From Streptomyces flavochromogenes (lineage in GTDB: Bacteria > Actinomycetota > Actinomycetes > Streptomycetales > Streptomycetaceae): a stretch of 64,000 nt of DNA. The notes below the pieces were generated by a model that had not been told where the DNA came from, searched no databases, and was given only the letters and a program-made list of their open reading frames with translations. Each line of letters starts with the position of its first letter. Within the stretch, counting starts at the first letter, position 1. The position numbers and the translations under genes are program-made. This document shows, piece by piece, positions 1 through 14,702 of this stretch. The stretch lies in contig NZ_JNZO01000006.1 in NCBI RefSeq assembly GCF_000717595.1, forward strand, positions 372,001-436,000. The letters are read 5' to 3'.

Positions 1-1106
<1,106 letters not shown>

Positions 1107-1124
1107 CAGGGCACCAGGGGGAGG

Positions 1125-1154
1125 CCCCGGCCGTTCCCCCTGCGGGGGCCGGGG
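1125..1154 (+). terminator. GC hairpin after aroQ
   Basis: An 8-bp stem CCCCGGCC/GGCCGGGG (1125-1132 with 1147-1154) around a 14-nt loop lies 19 bases after the aroQ stop. There is no U-tract, as is common for Streptomyces terminators. Confidence 0.5.
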
Positions 1155-1218
1155 ACGGTAACGTTCCGGCGCACCGGATAACCGGCTACAACAGGCGTAC
1201 GAGACGGAGTGGGACCGG

Positions 1219-2298
1219 ATGCAGCACGCAGTGGGGGGTCCGCTGCCACCGCCGGAGCGACCGGGCCGGGCGACCGGCCCCGGCACCGGCCCGGGACTCG
1301 TTCCCGATTCCGCTTCCGCGCCCGGGAGCGCCCCGGGGCGCGGCACCGGCCCGGGACCCGGAGCCGGGGCCGGGCCCGTGTCCGCCGCGGCCGGGAGCGC
1401 CCCGGGAGAGCGGCCGCCGATACCGCCGGCTCCGCCCGGCGCCCCGTACTCGAGTCCTCCCGCCGGATCCCGGCTCGGCGTGCACCCGACCGTCCAGAGC
1501 GGCGCGCCCCGGCCTCCGCACGCCGCCCCGCCTCCGCACTCCGCGCCTCCCGCGGGGCCCGGGACGCCCGGCTGGGGCCGTTCCGGAGCCGTACCGCAGC
1601 ATTCCGGCGGTCCGCAGCACCCGGGCGGATCGCAGTACCCCGGCGGGCAGCCCCCGCGCGCCGACCTCACAGGCCACGTGCCCCTGCCGCCCGTAAGCGC
1701 GCCGCTCGCGCCCGCCGTGGAGCACGGCGGCGGCACCGGGGCCGCGACCCTCGCCGTGCTGCTGATCGGCCCGGCGGGCGCCGGCAAGACCACCGTCGCC
1801 CGGCACTGGGCGCAGCGCCGCCGGGTGCCCACCGCGCACATCAGCCTCGACGACGTCCGCGAGTGGGTCTGCTCGGGCTTCGCCGACCCGCAGTCCGGGT
1901 GGAACGAGCACTCCGAGGCGCAGTACCGGCTCGCCCGCCGCACCTGCGGCTTCGCCGCGCGCAACTTCCTCGCCAACGGCATCTCCTGCATCGTCGACGA
2001 CGCCGTCTTCCCCGACCGGCCCGTCGTCGGCCTCGGCGGCTGGAAGCGGCACGTCGGCCCCGGGCTGCTGCCCGTGGTGCTTCTGCCCGGTCTGGAGATC
2101 GTCCTGGAGCGCAACGCCGAGCGCAGCGGCAACCGGCGCCTCTCGGACGAGGAGGTCGCCGCCATCCACGGCCGGATGGCCGGCTGGTACGGCTCCGGCC
2201 TGCCGATCATCGACAACTCCACGTACGACGTCGAGACCACCGCCCGCGTCCTCGACGACGTCCTGGCCCGCGCGATCGCCAGCCCGCCCACCTGGTGA
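1219..2298 (+). CDS. P-loop ATP-binding (AAA_33-type kinase-like) protein with Pro/Gly-rich N-terminus
   Basis: The 359-residue protein has two parts. Residues 1 to about 170 are a low-complexity stretch rich in Pro, Gly, Ala and Ser with no recognisable fold. Residues from about 175 are a P-loop domain: VLLIGPAGAGKTTVARHWAQ (Walker A), then HISLDDVREWV and a C-terminal NRRLSDEEVAAIHGRM...YDVETTARVLDDVL. This resembles the small AAA_33/zeta-like kinases that phosphorylate small molecules, but no substrate can be assigned. The ATG at 1219 follows a GAC-GAGACGGAGTG stretch with a purine-rich RBS. The gene stands alone between two hairpins. Function is unknown; the ATP-binding call is well supported. 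Confidence 0.75.
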   Translation: MQHAVGGPLPPPERPGRATGPGTGPGLVPDSASAPGSAPGRGTGPGPGAGAGPVSAAAGSAPGERPPIPPAPPGAPYSSPPAGSRLGVHPTVQSGAPRPPHAAPPPHSAPPAGPGTPGWGRSGAVPQHSGGPQHPGGSQYPGGQPPRADLTGHVPLPPVSAPLAPAVEHGGGTGAATLAVLLIGPAGAGKTTVARHWAQRRRVPTAHISLDDVREWVCSGFADPQSGWNEHSEAQYRLARRTCGFAARNFLANGISCIVDDAVFPDRPVVGLGGWKRHVGPGLLPVVLLPGLEIVLERNAERSGNRRLSDEEVAAIHGRMAGWYGSGLPIIDNSTYDVETTARVLDDVLARAIASPPTW

Positions 2299-2301
2299 CC
2301 T

Positions 2302-2330
2302 CCGGGCCGGGCTCGGGAGGCCCGGCCCGG
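2302..2330 (+). terminator. hairpin after the P-loop gene
   Basis: An 11-bp perfect stem CCGGGCCGGGC/GCCCGGCCCGG with a 7-nt loop starts four bases after the stop codon at 2298. Confidence 0.6.
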
Positions 2331-2416
2331 GGCGCACGCCCACGACCTGGCGGGGTTCCCGCCCGGTCGGCCGTCCTGAACAGGCCACCGCGCCCCGCTG
2401 CTCGTACGCTCGGAGC

Positions 2417-3529
2417 ATGTCAGAGGTGTATGCGGACCGCCGTGTACGGCTGCGCGATCGGTGCGCGGCCGCGGGCAGCCCGGCGGCCCTGGTCTCCCGC
2501 CCTGCCAACGTCCGCTATCTCGCGGGCGGCTCGCCGCCGGGCGCGGTCCTCCTCGTCGGGCCCGAGCCCGAAGCGGACATGCTGCTCTGTCCGGTCGCGC
2601 CCACCGGCGAACCGGCCGACGGACGGCTCGACGAACTTCTCCGCCGGCAGGTGCTGCCCGCGGGCGGAGGCGATCCGGCCGTCGCCGCGATCGATCTCGC
2701 CCGCCGGGCGGGCGCCGACGCGCTGGCGGTCGAGGAGCACGATCTGACCGTGACCCGGCACCGGGCCATGGCCGCCGTCGCGCCCGGACTGCGCCTCGCC
2801 GACCTCGCGTGCGCCGTGGAGCAGCTGAGGATCGTCAAGGACGAGGACGAGATCGCCTGTCTCCGGATCGCCGCCGAGATCGCCGACCAGGCGCTCGGAG
2901 AGCTCCTGGAGTCGATCCTGGTGGGGCGGACCGAGCGGCACCTCGCCCTGGAGCTGGAGCGGCGGCTCGTCGACCACGGTGCCGACGGGGCTGCCTTCCC
3001 GACGTCGGTGGCGACCGGTCCCCATTCCGGCCGCCGGGGACACCGGCCCTCCGACCGCCGGGTCGAGGAGGGCGATTTCCTCTCGGTCTGCCTCGGTGCC
3101 GACTACCGCGGCTACCGCTGTGAGATCGGCCGTACCTTCGTCATCGGCACGACGCCGGCCGATTGGCAGATCGAGCTGTACGAGCTCGTCTTCGCCGCTC
3201 AGCGGGCCGGTCGGGAGTCTCTCGCACCGGGAGCCGAGTACCGCGACGTGGACCGGGCGGCCCGCCAGATTCTGGACTCGGCGGGGCACGGAGAGGCCGC
3301 CGTACCCCTCACCGGGCACGGCGTGGGGCTCGAAATCGACGAGGACCCGCAGCTCTCACCCTCGGCCATGGGTAAACTGGACGCTTGTGTGCCGGTCACC
3401 GTCGAACCGGGGGTTCACCTCCCGGGACGGGGCGGGGTCCGGATCGATGACACGCTCGTCGTGCGCCAGGAGGCGGACGGCGGACCCGAGCTACTCACCA
3501 TCACGACCAAGGAGCTGCTCGCGCTGTAG
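2417..3529 (+). CDS. M24-family Xaa-Pro aminopeptidase/dipeptidase
   Basis: This 370-residue protein resembles prolidase-type metallopeptidases, which remove N-terminal residues next to proline in the cytoplasm. An N-terminal creatinase-like domain ([23 protein letters not shown]) comes before the pita-bread catalytic domain from about residue 140 ([26 protein letters not shown]). Metal-ligand regions visible are [19 protein letters not shown] (Asp pair), [16 protein letters not shown] (His) and [11 protein letters not shown] (Glu); in this family the set is D, D, H, E, E. A possible -10 hexamer TACGCT (2406-2411) is six bases from the ATG, so the mRNA may be leaderless. It precedes efp by 49 bases, a conserved neighbourhood in actinobacteria. 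Confidence 0.88.
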   Translation: MSEVYADRRVRLRDRCAAAGSPAALVSRPANVRYLAGGSPPGAVLLVGPEPEADMLLCPVAPTGEPADGRLDELLRRQVLPAGGGDPAVAAIDLARRAGADALAVEEHDLTVTRHRAMAAVAPGLRLADLACAVEQLRIVKDEDEIACLRIAAEIADQALGELLESILVGRTERHLALELERRLVDHGADGAAFPTSVATGPHSGRRGHRPSDRRVEEGDFLSVCLGADYRGYRCEIGRTFVIGTTPADWQIELYELVFAAQRAGRESLAPGAEYRDVDRAARQILDSAGHGEAAVPLTGHGVGLEIDEDPQLSPSAMGKLDACVPVTVEPGVHLPGRGGVRIDDTLVVRQEADGGPELLTITTKELLAL

Positions 3530-3578
3530 GGCGCGGACGTCTCCGCGGTCCCGCGTCAGTCCAGGAGATTCCGCAACC

Positions 3579-4145
3579 GTGGCTTCCACGAACGACCTCA
3601 AGAACGGCATGGTGCTCAAGCTCGACGGGGGCCAGCTCTGGTCCGTCGTCGAGTTCCAGCACGTCAAGCCCGGCAAGGGCCCGGCCTTCGTGCGCACCAA
3701 GCTCAAGAACGTGCTGTCCGGCAAGGTCGTCGACAAGACCTTCAACGCCGGCGTGAAGGTCGAGACGGCCACCATCGACCGCCGCGACATGCAGTTCTCC
3801 TACATGGACGGCGACTACTTCGTCTTCATGGACGAGCAGACCTACGACCAGCTGATGGTCGACCGCAAGTCCGTCGGCGACGCCGCCAACTTCCTCATCG
3901 AGGGCTTCACCGCCTCCGTCGCGCAGCACGAGGGCGAGGTGCTCTACGTCGAGCTCCCGGCCGCCGTCGAGCTGACGATCAAGCACACCGACCCGGGCGT
4001 CCAGGGCGACCGCTCCACCGGCGGCACCAAGCCCGCGACGCTGGAGACCGGCCACGAGATCCAGGTCCCGCTCTTCATCACCACCGGTGAGAAGATCAAG
4101 GTCGACACCCGCACCAGCGACTACCTCGGCCGGGTGAACAAGTAA
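3579..4145 (+). CDS. efp: translation elongation factor P
   Basis: EF-P binds the ribosome between the P and E sites and relieves stalling at polyproline. The 188-residue product has the three beta-barrel domains expected: a KOW-like N-domain ([32 protein letters not shown]), a middle OB domain and the C-terminal signature ([34 protein letters not shown]). The tip loop is PGKGP with Lys33, the version common in actinobacteria. No lysine-modifying enzyme (epmA, epmB or ymfI) is visible in this window. Start is GTG at 3579 with CAGGAG ten bases upstream. Two bases separate it from nusB, so the two are one transcript. Confidence 0.97.
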   Translation: MASTNDLKNGMVLKLDGGQLWSVVEFQHVKPGKGPAFVRTKLKNVLSGKVVDKTFNAGVKVETATIDRRDMQFSYMDGDYFVFMDEQTYDQLMVDRKSVGDAANFLIEGFTASVAQHEGEVLYVELPAAVELTIKHTDPGVQGDRSTGGTKPATLETGHEIQVPLFITTGEKIKVDTRTSDYLGRVNK

Positions 4146-4147
4146 CC

Positions 4148-4585
4148 GTGGCCGCTCGGAGCAAGGCCCGCAAGCGCGCCTTCCAGATCCTCTTCGAGGC
4201 GGACCAGCGTGGTGCCTCCGTCCAGGAGGTTCTCGCGGACCAGGTCCGGCACGCGCGGTCGGACGACCGCCAGCCGCCGGTGAACGACTTCACCATGCAG
4301 CTGGTCGAGGGCTACGCGTCCCACGTGGCTCGGATCGACGAGCTCATCGCGACCTACGCGGTGGACTGGGACCTCGACCGGATGCCGGTCGCCGACCGGA
4401 ACATCGTGCGCCTCGGTGCGTACGAGCTGATCTGGGAGGACGGCACGCCGGACGCGGTCGCGATCGACGAGGCGGTGCAGCTCGCCAAGGAGTTCTCCAC
4501 GGACGAGTCCCCGACCTTCGTCAACGGTCTGCTGGCGCGCTTCAAGGACTTGAAGCCGCGTCTGCGCCGGGACGCGGACGTCTGA
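4148..4585 (+). CDS. nusB: transcription antitermination factor NusB
   Basis: NusB pairs with NusE (S10) at boxA RNA in rRNA antitermination complexes. The 145-residue all-helical protein starts MAARSKARKRAFQILFEADQ and carries the arginine-rich N-terminal segment used for boxA binding. Conserved later parts are YAVDWDLDRMPVADRNIVRLGAYELIW and AIDEAVQLAKEFSTDESPTFVNGLL. The GTG start lies two bases after the efp stop. It ends 25 bases before a long perfect hairpin, so it closes the peptidase-efp-nusB run. Downstream bldD is on the other strand. Confidence 0.96.
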   Translation: MAARSKARKRAFQILFEADQRGASVQEVLADQVRHARSDDRQPPVNDFTMQLVEGYASHVARIDELIATYAVDWDLDRMPVADRNIVRLGAYELIWEDGTPDAVAIDEAVQLAKEFSTDESPTFVNGLLARFKDLKPRLRRDADV

Positions 4586-4609
4586 GTCCGAAGACGTCAC
4601 CGGCAGTCG

Positions 4610-4643
4610 AAGGGGCCCGCAGCACTCGTGCTGCGGGCCCCTT
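4610..4643 (+). terminator. perfect hairpin after nusB
   Basis: The arms 4610-4625 and 4628-4643 are perfectly complementary (16 bp, AAGGGGCCCGCAGCAC and its complement) with almost no loop. It is a strong terminator for the efp-nusB transcript. Confidence 0.85.
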
Positions 4644-4722
4644 CGGCGTGTTCCCGGCTCATCGTTCGCGACGGCGAGAGCGGCGGGGTCGCGACGGCGG
4701 GAGGACCGGGGTTCGCGACGGT

Positions 4723-4794
4723 GAGAAAGCAGCCGCTGAGAAGGACGGTGAGAAAGCAGCCGGGGAGAAAGCAGCGGGGGAGAAAGCAGCCGGG
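4723..4794. repeat. 15-bp tandem repeat between nusB and bldD terminators
   Basis: Four copies of GAGAAAGCAGCCGGG begin at 4723, 4750, 4765 and 4780. The last three are head to tail with exactly 15-bp spacing; the first is separated by 12 extra bases. The array is noncoding and lies between two terminators. It is richer in A than its surroundings. No function can be assigned. Confidence 0.7.
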
Positions 4795-4826
4795 CCCGTG
4801 GACGTCGGATGACGTCCACGGGCCCG
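4791..4826 (-). terminator. perfect hairpin after bldD
   Basis: The arms 4791-4806 and 4811-4826 are perfectly complementary (16 bp, CGGGCCCGTGGACGTC) with a 4-nt loop GGAT. It lies 33 bases downstream of the bldD stop on the minus strand. Confidence 0.85.
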
Positions 4827-4858
4827 GCGGTACGTTTCTGCTGGTTCCCCGGAAGGGG

Positions 4859-5359
4859 TCAGTTCTCCTCGTGGGCGACCGCGCGGCGCGCGTCGGCATC
4901 GAGGACGCCCCAGCTGATGAGCTGCTCGGTGAGGACCGAGGGGGACTGGTCGTAGATCACGGCGAGGGTACGCAGGTCGTCCTGACGGATCGACAGCACC
5001 TTGCCGTTGTAGTCGCCGCGCTGCGACTGGATCGTCGCCGCGTAGCGCTGGAGCGGGCCGGCCTTCTCCTGGGGGACGTGCGCCAGACGCTCCAGGTCGA
5101 GGACGAGCTTCGGCGGCGGCTCGGCGGCCCCGCCCGGCGTGGTGCCCGGCAGGAGCTCCTGCACCGGCACCCCGTAGAAGTCGGCCAGCTCGGCAAGACG
5201 CTGCACGGTCACCGCGCGGTCGCCGCGCTCGTACGAACCGACCACCACGGCCTTCCAGCGGCCCTGGGACTTCTCCTCCACCCCGTGGAGCGAGAGACCC
5301 TGCTGGGTGCGGATGGCACGGAGTTTGGCCCCGAGCTGCTTTGCGTATTCGCTGGACAT
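4859..5359 (-). CDS. bldD: developmental master regulator BldD
   Basis: BldD represses sporulation genes during vegetative growth and is armed by a tetramer of cyclic-di-GMP that dimerises it. The 166-residue product has an N-terminal XRE-type helix-turn-helix (about residues 8-70, QLGAKLRAIRTQQGLSL...YERGDRAVTVQRLAEL) and a C-terminal ligand-binding domain. Both known c-di-GMP contact motifs are intact: RGD at 114-116 and RQDD at 125-128. The neighbourhood nusB-bldD-pyrR is the classical Streptomyces one. A consensus BldD box lies about 60-75 bases upstream of the ATG, fitting known autoregulation. It is transcribed divergently from pyrR. Confidence 0.97.
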   Translation of the reverse strand: MSSEYAKQLGAKLRAIRTQQGLSLHGVEEKSQGRWKAVVVGSYERGDRAVTVQRLAELADFYGVPVQELLPGTTPGGAAEPPPKLVLDLERLAHVPQEKAGPLQRYAATIQSQRGDYNGKVLSIRQDDLRTLAVIYDQSPSVLTEQLISWGVLDADARRAVAHEEN

Positions 5360-5405
5360 AACGCTCCCGGACGCTGTGACGACATGCGGCTGCGCCGCGC
5401 GGCTG

Positions 5406-5435
5406 GTAACTCACTGTGAGGTTACGCAGCGTTAC
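5406..5435. promoter_or_regulatory. BldD operator in the bldD promoter region
   Basis: GTTACGCAGCGTTAC at 5421-5435 fits the published BldD consensus nTnACnC(A/T)GnGTnAn at every fixed position. An adjoining GTAACTCACTGTGAG (5406-5420) adds a TCAC-n-GTGA pseudo-palindrome and a second GTAAC half. The pair lies between bldD and pyrR, closer to bldD, so autoregulation is the natural reading. Confidence 0.75.
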
Positions 5436-5530
5436 TCTTTCCCGTCAAGCCGAACGGTCCGTACCGCCCCCTCCCGGGGGACGGTGCCCGGAGTGGCGCC
5501 AGGGGTGCGAGGGAGGCCTCCGTCCACCCC

Positions 5531-5539
5531 TGGTATCGT
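5531..5539 (+). promoter_or_regulatory. candidate extended -10 of the pyr operon
   Basis: TGGTATCGT gives a TGn-extended -10 (TATCGT, 5534-5539) with no clear -35. Transcription would begin near 5546, just upstream of the PyrR-binding structure. Placement is by pattern only. Confidence 0.4.
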
Positions 5540-5554
5540 TGACGTCGCAAATCC

Positions 5555-6172
<618 letters not shown>

Positions 6173-6258
6173 CCGGACCGGCTTTCCCCCGCGGGGCCGG
6201 GGCACCCCCCTGCGCCCCCGCATGCCCTCACACCTCCCCACCACGGAGAGACACCCCG

Positions 6259-7239
6259 ATGATGCGTCACCTCATCTCGGCCGCCGACCTCACCCGCGAC
6301 GACGCCGTCCTGATCCTCGACACCGCCGAGGAGATGGCCCGGGTGGCCGACCGGCCCATCCGGAAGCTGCCGACCCTGCGCGGCCGGACCATCTGCAACC
6401 TGTTCTTCGAGGACTCCACCCGGACCCGGATCTCCTTCGAGGCCGCCGAGAAGCGCCTCTCCGCCGACGTGATCAACTTCGCGGCCAAGGGCTCCAGCGT
6501 CTCCAAGGGCGAGTCCCTCAAGGACACCGCGCAGACCCTGGAGGCCATGGGCGTCGACGCGGTCGTCATCCGTCACGGCGCCTCCGGGGCCCCGTACCGA
6601 CTCGCCACCTCCGGCTGGATCGACGCCCCCGTCATCAACGCCGGCGACGGCACCCACCAGCACCCCACCCAGGCCCTCCTGGACGCCTTCACCATGCGCC
6701 GCCGCCTGGTCGGCCGGGACGCCGGGCTCGGCCGCGACCTCGAGGGCAGGCGGATCACGCTCGTCGGCGACGTCCTGCACAGCCGGGTCGCCCGCTCCAA
6801 CGTCGACCTGCTGCACACCCTCGGCGCCGAGGTCACCCTGGTGGCCCCGCCCACCCTGGTCCCCGTCGGCGTCGAGACCTGGCCCTGCGAGATCTCGTAC
6901 GACCTCGACCGCGTGCTGCCGAAGTCCGACGCGGTCATGATGCTGCGTGTGCAGCGCGAGCGGATGAACGCCGCCTTCTTCCCCACCGAGCGCGAGTACT
7001 CGCGCCGGTACGGGCTGGACGGCGAGCGGATGGCGAGGATGCCCGAGCACGCCATCGTCATGCACCCCGGCCCCATGGTCCGCGGCATGGAGATCACCGC
7101 CGAGGTCGCCGACTCCGACCGCTGCACGGTCGTCGAGCAGGTCGCCAACGGCGTCTCCGTCCGGATGGCGGTCCTCTACCTGCTTCTGGGCGGCAACGAC
7201 TCCGCCGTCACCCACACCCGTACCGAGGAGAACAAGTAA
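6259..7239 (+). CDS. pyrB: aspartate carbamoyltransferase catalytic subunit
   Basis: It joins carbamoyl phosphate and aspartate to carbamoyl aspartate, the committed step of pyrimidine synthesis. The 326 residues include the carbamoyl-phosphate motif [19 protein letters not shown] (about residues 50-70), [11 protein letters not shown], and the second-domain motifs [16 protein letters not shown] and [16 protein letters not shown]. No pyrI regulatory subunit is present. Start is one of two adjacent ATGs (6259 or 6262) after GGAGAG. Two bases separate it from pyrC, with an intervening TAACC; the genes are cotranscribed. Confidence 0.97.
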   Translation: MMRHLISAADLTRDDAVLILDTAEEMARVADRPIRKLPTLRGRTICNLFFEDSTRTRISFEAAEKRLSADVINFAAKGSSVSKGESLKDTAQTLEAMGVDAVVIRHGASGAPYRLATSGWIDAPVINAGDGTHQHPTQALLDAFTMRRRLVGRDAGLGRDLEGRRITLVGDVLHSRVARSNVDLLHTLGAEVTLVAPPTLVPVGVETWPCEISYDLDRVLPKSDAVMMLRVQRERMNAAFFPTEREYSRRYGLDGERMARMPEHAIVMHPGPMVRGMEITAEVADSDRCTVVEQVANGVSVRMAVLYLLLGGNDSAVTHTRTEENK

Positions 7240-7241
7240 CC

Positions 7242-8528
7242 ATGAGCAAGACTCTTATCCGCGGTGCGCAGGTGCTGGGCGGCGCCGTCCAGGACGTGCT
7301 GATCGACGGCGAGACCGTCGTCGAGGTCGGTACCGGTCTCTCCGCCGAGGGCGCCACCGTGATCGAGGCCGACGGCCAGATCCTGCTGCCCGGCCTCGTC
7401 GACCTCCACACCCACCTGCGCGAGCCCGGCCGCGAGGACTCCGAGACCGTCCTCACCGGCACCCGTGCCGCCGCCTCCGGCGGCTTCACGGCCGTCTTCG
7501 CCATGGCCAACACCCACCCGGTCGCCGACACCGCCGGTGTCGTCGAGCAGGTCTACCGGCTCGGCAAGGAGTCCGGCTACTGCGACGTGCAGCCCATCGG
7601 CGCCGTCACCGTCGGCCTGGAGGGCAGGAAGCTCGCCGAGCTCGGCGCCATGCACGACTCCGCCGCCGGCGTCACCGTCTTCTCCGACGACGGCAAGTGC
7701 GTCGACGACGCCGTGATCATGCGCCGCGCCCTGGAGTACGTGAAGGCCTTCGACGGCGTCGTCGCCCAGCACGCCCAGGAGCCCCGCCTCACCGAGGGCG
7801 CCCAGATGAACGAGGGCATCGTCTCGGCCGAGCTCGGTCTCGGCGGCTGGCCGGCCGTCGCCGAGGAGTCGATCATCGCCCGCGACGTCCTCCTCGCCGA
7901 GCACGTCGGCTCCCGCGTCCACATCTGCCACCTCTCCACCGCCGGCTCCGTCGAGATCGTCCGCTGGGCCAAGTCCCGCGGCATCGACGTCACCGCCGAG
8001 GTCACCCCGCACCACCTCCTCCTCACCGACGAGATGGTCCGGAGCTACAACCCGGTCTACAAGGTCAACCCGCCGCTGCGCACCGAGAAGGACGTCCTCG
8101 CGCTCCGCGAGGCGCTGGCCGACGGCACGATCGACATCGTCGCCACCGACCACGCCCCGCACCCCCACGAGGACAAGGACTGCGAGTGGGCCGCGGCCGC
8201 CATGGGCATGGTCGGCCTGGAGACCGCGCTCTCCGTCGTCCAGCAGACGATGGTCGAGACCGGCCTCCTCGACTGGGCCGGCGTCGCCGACCGGATGTCC
8301 TTCGCGCCCGCCCGCATCGGACGGGCCAAGGGCCACGGACGACCCGTCTCGGCTGGTGAGCCCGCGAACCTGACGCTGGTCGATCCGGCTTACCGTGGTG
8401 TCGTGGACCCCGCGGACTTCGCCTCCCGCAGCCGAAACACCCCCTACGAGGGCCGTGAGCTGCCGGGACGCGTCACCCACACCTTCCTGCGGGGCCGGGC
8501 AACGGTCGTGGACGGGAAGCTGGCGTGA
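7242..8528 (+). CDS. pyrC: dihydroorotase
   Basis: It cyclises carbamoyl aspartate to dihydroorotate. The 428-residue product is a type I amidohydrolase: metal motif [15 protein letters not shown] near residue 58, [40 protein letters not shown], and the catalytic [16 protein letters not shown]. The ATG at 7242 follows the pyrB stop directly. The stop overlaps the GTG of the next gene by four bases (GTGA). An upstream in-frame extension reaching into pyrR and pyrB is not coding. Confidence 0.97.
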   Translation: MSKTLIRGAQVLGGAVQDVLIDGETVVEVGTGLSAEGATVIEADGQILLPGLVDLHTHLREPGREDSETVLTGTRAAASGGFTAVFAMANTHPVADTAGVVEQVYRLGKESGYCDVQPIGAVTVGLEGRKLAELGAMHDSAAGVTVFSDDGKCVDDAVIMRRALEYVKAFDGVVAQHAQEPRLTEGAQMNEGIVSAELGLGGWPAVAEESIIARDVLLAEHVGSRVHICHLSTAGSVEIVRWAKSRGIDVTAEVTPHHLLLTDEMVRSYNPVYKVNPPLRTEKDVLALREALADGTIDIVATDHAPHPHEDKDCEWAAAAMGMVGLETALSVVQQTMVETGLLDWAGVADRMSFAPARIGRAKGHGRPVSAGEPANLTLVDPAYRGVVDPADFASRSRNTPYEGRELPGRVTHTFLRGRATVVDGKLA

Positions 8529-9097
8529 CACCACTCATCGCAATCGCCGCAGAGGCTGCCGATCAGAAGTCGGCGGAGGTGACCGACTGGGCCGGACGGC
8601 TCGGCTGGGTCGCCGGACTGCTGCTCTTCATCGCCTTCGTGTACTGGCTGATGCGCCAGGGCTGGAAGTGGCGCGGCAGCCTCCAGTCGGACCTCCCCGA
8701 ACTCCCCACCGCGCCCGAGACGGCCGGTACGGCGACACTGACTCTCAGCGGGCGCTACCACGGCTCCACGACCGCCGGGCAGTGGCTCGACCGGATCGTG
8801 GCCCACGGCCTCGGCACCCGCAGCCGCGTCGAGCTCACGCTCACCGACGCCGGGCTCGCGGTCGTACGCCCCGGGGCGAACGACTTCTTCGTCCCGGCCG
8901 AGGCCCTGCGCGAGGCCCGCCTCGACAAGGGCATCGCGGGCAAGGTCCTCGCCGAGGGCGGCCTGCTGATCGTCACCTGGACGCACGGCGGCACGCTGCT
9001 CGACTCGGGCTTCCGGTCCGACCGGGCGGCCGAGCACACCGCCTGGGTCGAGGCCATCAACTCCATGACCACCACGACGGAAGGCATCGCACGATGA
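8525..9097 (+). CDS. membrane-anchored PH-like protein inside the pyr operon
   Basis: This 190-residue protein has one predicted membrane segment near residues 26-45 ([18 protein letters not shown]) followed by a soluble beta-rich domain ([49 protein letters not shown]...) that looks like a bacterial PH-like domain. It has no pyrimidine-enzyme motif. It overlaps pyrC by four bases (GTGA) and carA by four bases (ATGA), so it is locked into the operon. As I recall, a similar protein sits at this position in other streptomycetes. Its role, perhaps anchoring carbamoyl phosphate synthesis or something unrelated, is unknown. Confidence 0.8.
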   Translation: MTPLIAIAAEAADQKSAEVTDWAGRLGWVAGLLLFIAFVYWLMRQGWKWRGSLQSDLPELPTAPETAGTATLTLSGRYHGSTTAGQWLDRIVAHGLGTRSRVELTLTDAGLAVVRPGANDFFVPAEALREARLDKGIAGKVLAEGGLLIVTWTHGGTLLDSGFRSDRAAEHTAWVEAINSMTTTTEGIAR

Positions 9098-10228
9098 CGA
9101 CCTCCACCCGGGGAACCAGCAAGGTTCCCGCCGTACTCGTCCTGGAGGACGGCCGCATCTTCCGCGGCCGCGCCTACGGGGCCGTGGGGGAGACCTTCGG
9201 CGAGGCCGTGTTCTCCACCGGCATGACCGGCTACCAGGAGACCCTCACCGACCCGTCGTACCACCGCCAGGTCGTCGTCATGACCTCCCCGCACGTCGGC
9301 AACACGGGCGTCAACGACGAGGACCCCGAGTCCGGCCGCATCTGGGTCTCCGGCTACGTCGTCCGCGACCCCGCCCGCGTCTCCTCCAACTGGCGCGCCC
9401 GGCGCTCGCTGGACGAGGAGCTCCGCGACCAGGGCGTCGTCGGCATCTCCGGCGTCGACACCCGCGCCCTCACCCGCCACCTGCGCGAGAGCGGCGCCAT
9501 GCGCGTCGGCATCTTCTCCGGCAGCGCGCTGCCCGACGAGGGCACCATGCTCGCCGAGGTCCGCCAGCAGCCCGAGATGAAGGGCGCGGACCTCTCCGCC
9601 GAGGTCGCCACCAAGGAGACGTACGTCGTCCCCGCGATCGGCACCAAGAAGTTCACCGTCGCCGCGATCGACCTCGGCATCAAGGGCATGACCCCGCACC
9701 GCATGGCCGAGCGCGGCATCGAGGTCCACGTGCTGCCCGCCACCGCGACCGTCGAGGACGTGTACGCGGTCGCCCCGGACGGCGTGTTCTTCTCCAACGG
9801 CCCGGGCGACCCGGCCACCGCGGACGGCCCCGTCGCCCTCATGCAGGCGGTCCTGGAGCGCAGGACGCCGCTGTTCGGCATCTGCTTCGGCAACCAGATC
9901 CTCGGCCGCGCGCTCGGCTTCGGCACCTACAAGCTGAAGTACGGCCACCGGGGCATCAACCAGCCGGTCCAGGACCGTACGACCGGCAAGGTCGAGATCA
10001 CCGCGCACAACCACGGCTTCGCCGTCGACGCGCCCCTCGACCAGGTCTCCGAGACCCCCTTCGGGCGTGCCGAGGTCTCGCACGTCTGCCTGAACGACAA
10101 CGTCGTGGAAGGCCTCCAGCTGCTCGACCAGCCGGCCTTCTCCGTGCAGTACCACCCCGAGGCGGCCGCGGGCCCGCACGACGCCGCGTACCTCTTCGAC
10201 CGCTTCGTATCCCTGATGGAGGCCGAGC

Positions 10229-10236
<8 letters not shown>
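9094..10236 (+). CDS. carA: carbamoyl phosphate synthase small (glutaminase) subunit
   Basis: The small subunit hydrolyses glutamine and passes ammonia to CarB. The 380 residues comprise an N-terminal CPSase domain ([14 protein letters not shown]...[20 protein letters not shown]) and a C-terminal class I glutamine amidotransferase. The nucleophile is Cys264 in [15 protein letters not shown]; the His/Glu pair is in [13 protein letters not shown]. The ATG at 9094 overlaps the preceding stop (ATGA). It overlaps carB by eight bases. The product supplies carbamoyl phosphate for both pyrimidines and arginine. Confidence 0.97.
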
Positions 10237-13537
<3,301 letters not shown>

Positions 13538-13545
13538 CAACCCAC

Positions 13546-13575
13546 GAGGGGGACACCGGAAACGGTGTCCCCCTC
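13546..13575 (+). terminator. hairpin with GAAA loop between carB and pyrD
   Basis: A perfect 13-bp stem GAGGGGGACACCG/CGGTGTCCCCCTC with a GAAA tetraloop occupies most of the 55-base gap. It could partly terminate transcription after carB or stabilise processed 3' ends; pyrD starts 18 bases later and has its own RBS. Confidence 0.6.
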
Positions 13576-13592
13576 TTGCTGAGGACACCCAC

Positions 13593-14698
<1,106 letters not shown>

Positions 14699-14702
<4 letters not shown>

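Noticed and set aside
4628..5419. A 263-codon plus frame opposite bldD
   Set aside because: It covers two terminators, the repeats and bldD in antisense; BldD is intact on the other strand.
13546..13592. A new small RNA between carB and pyrD
   Set aside because: The 13-bp GAAA hairpin explains the whole gap; no promoter is visible for an independent RNA.
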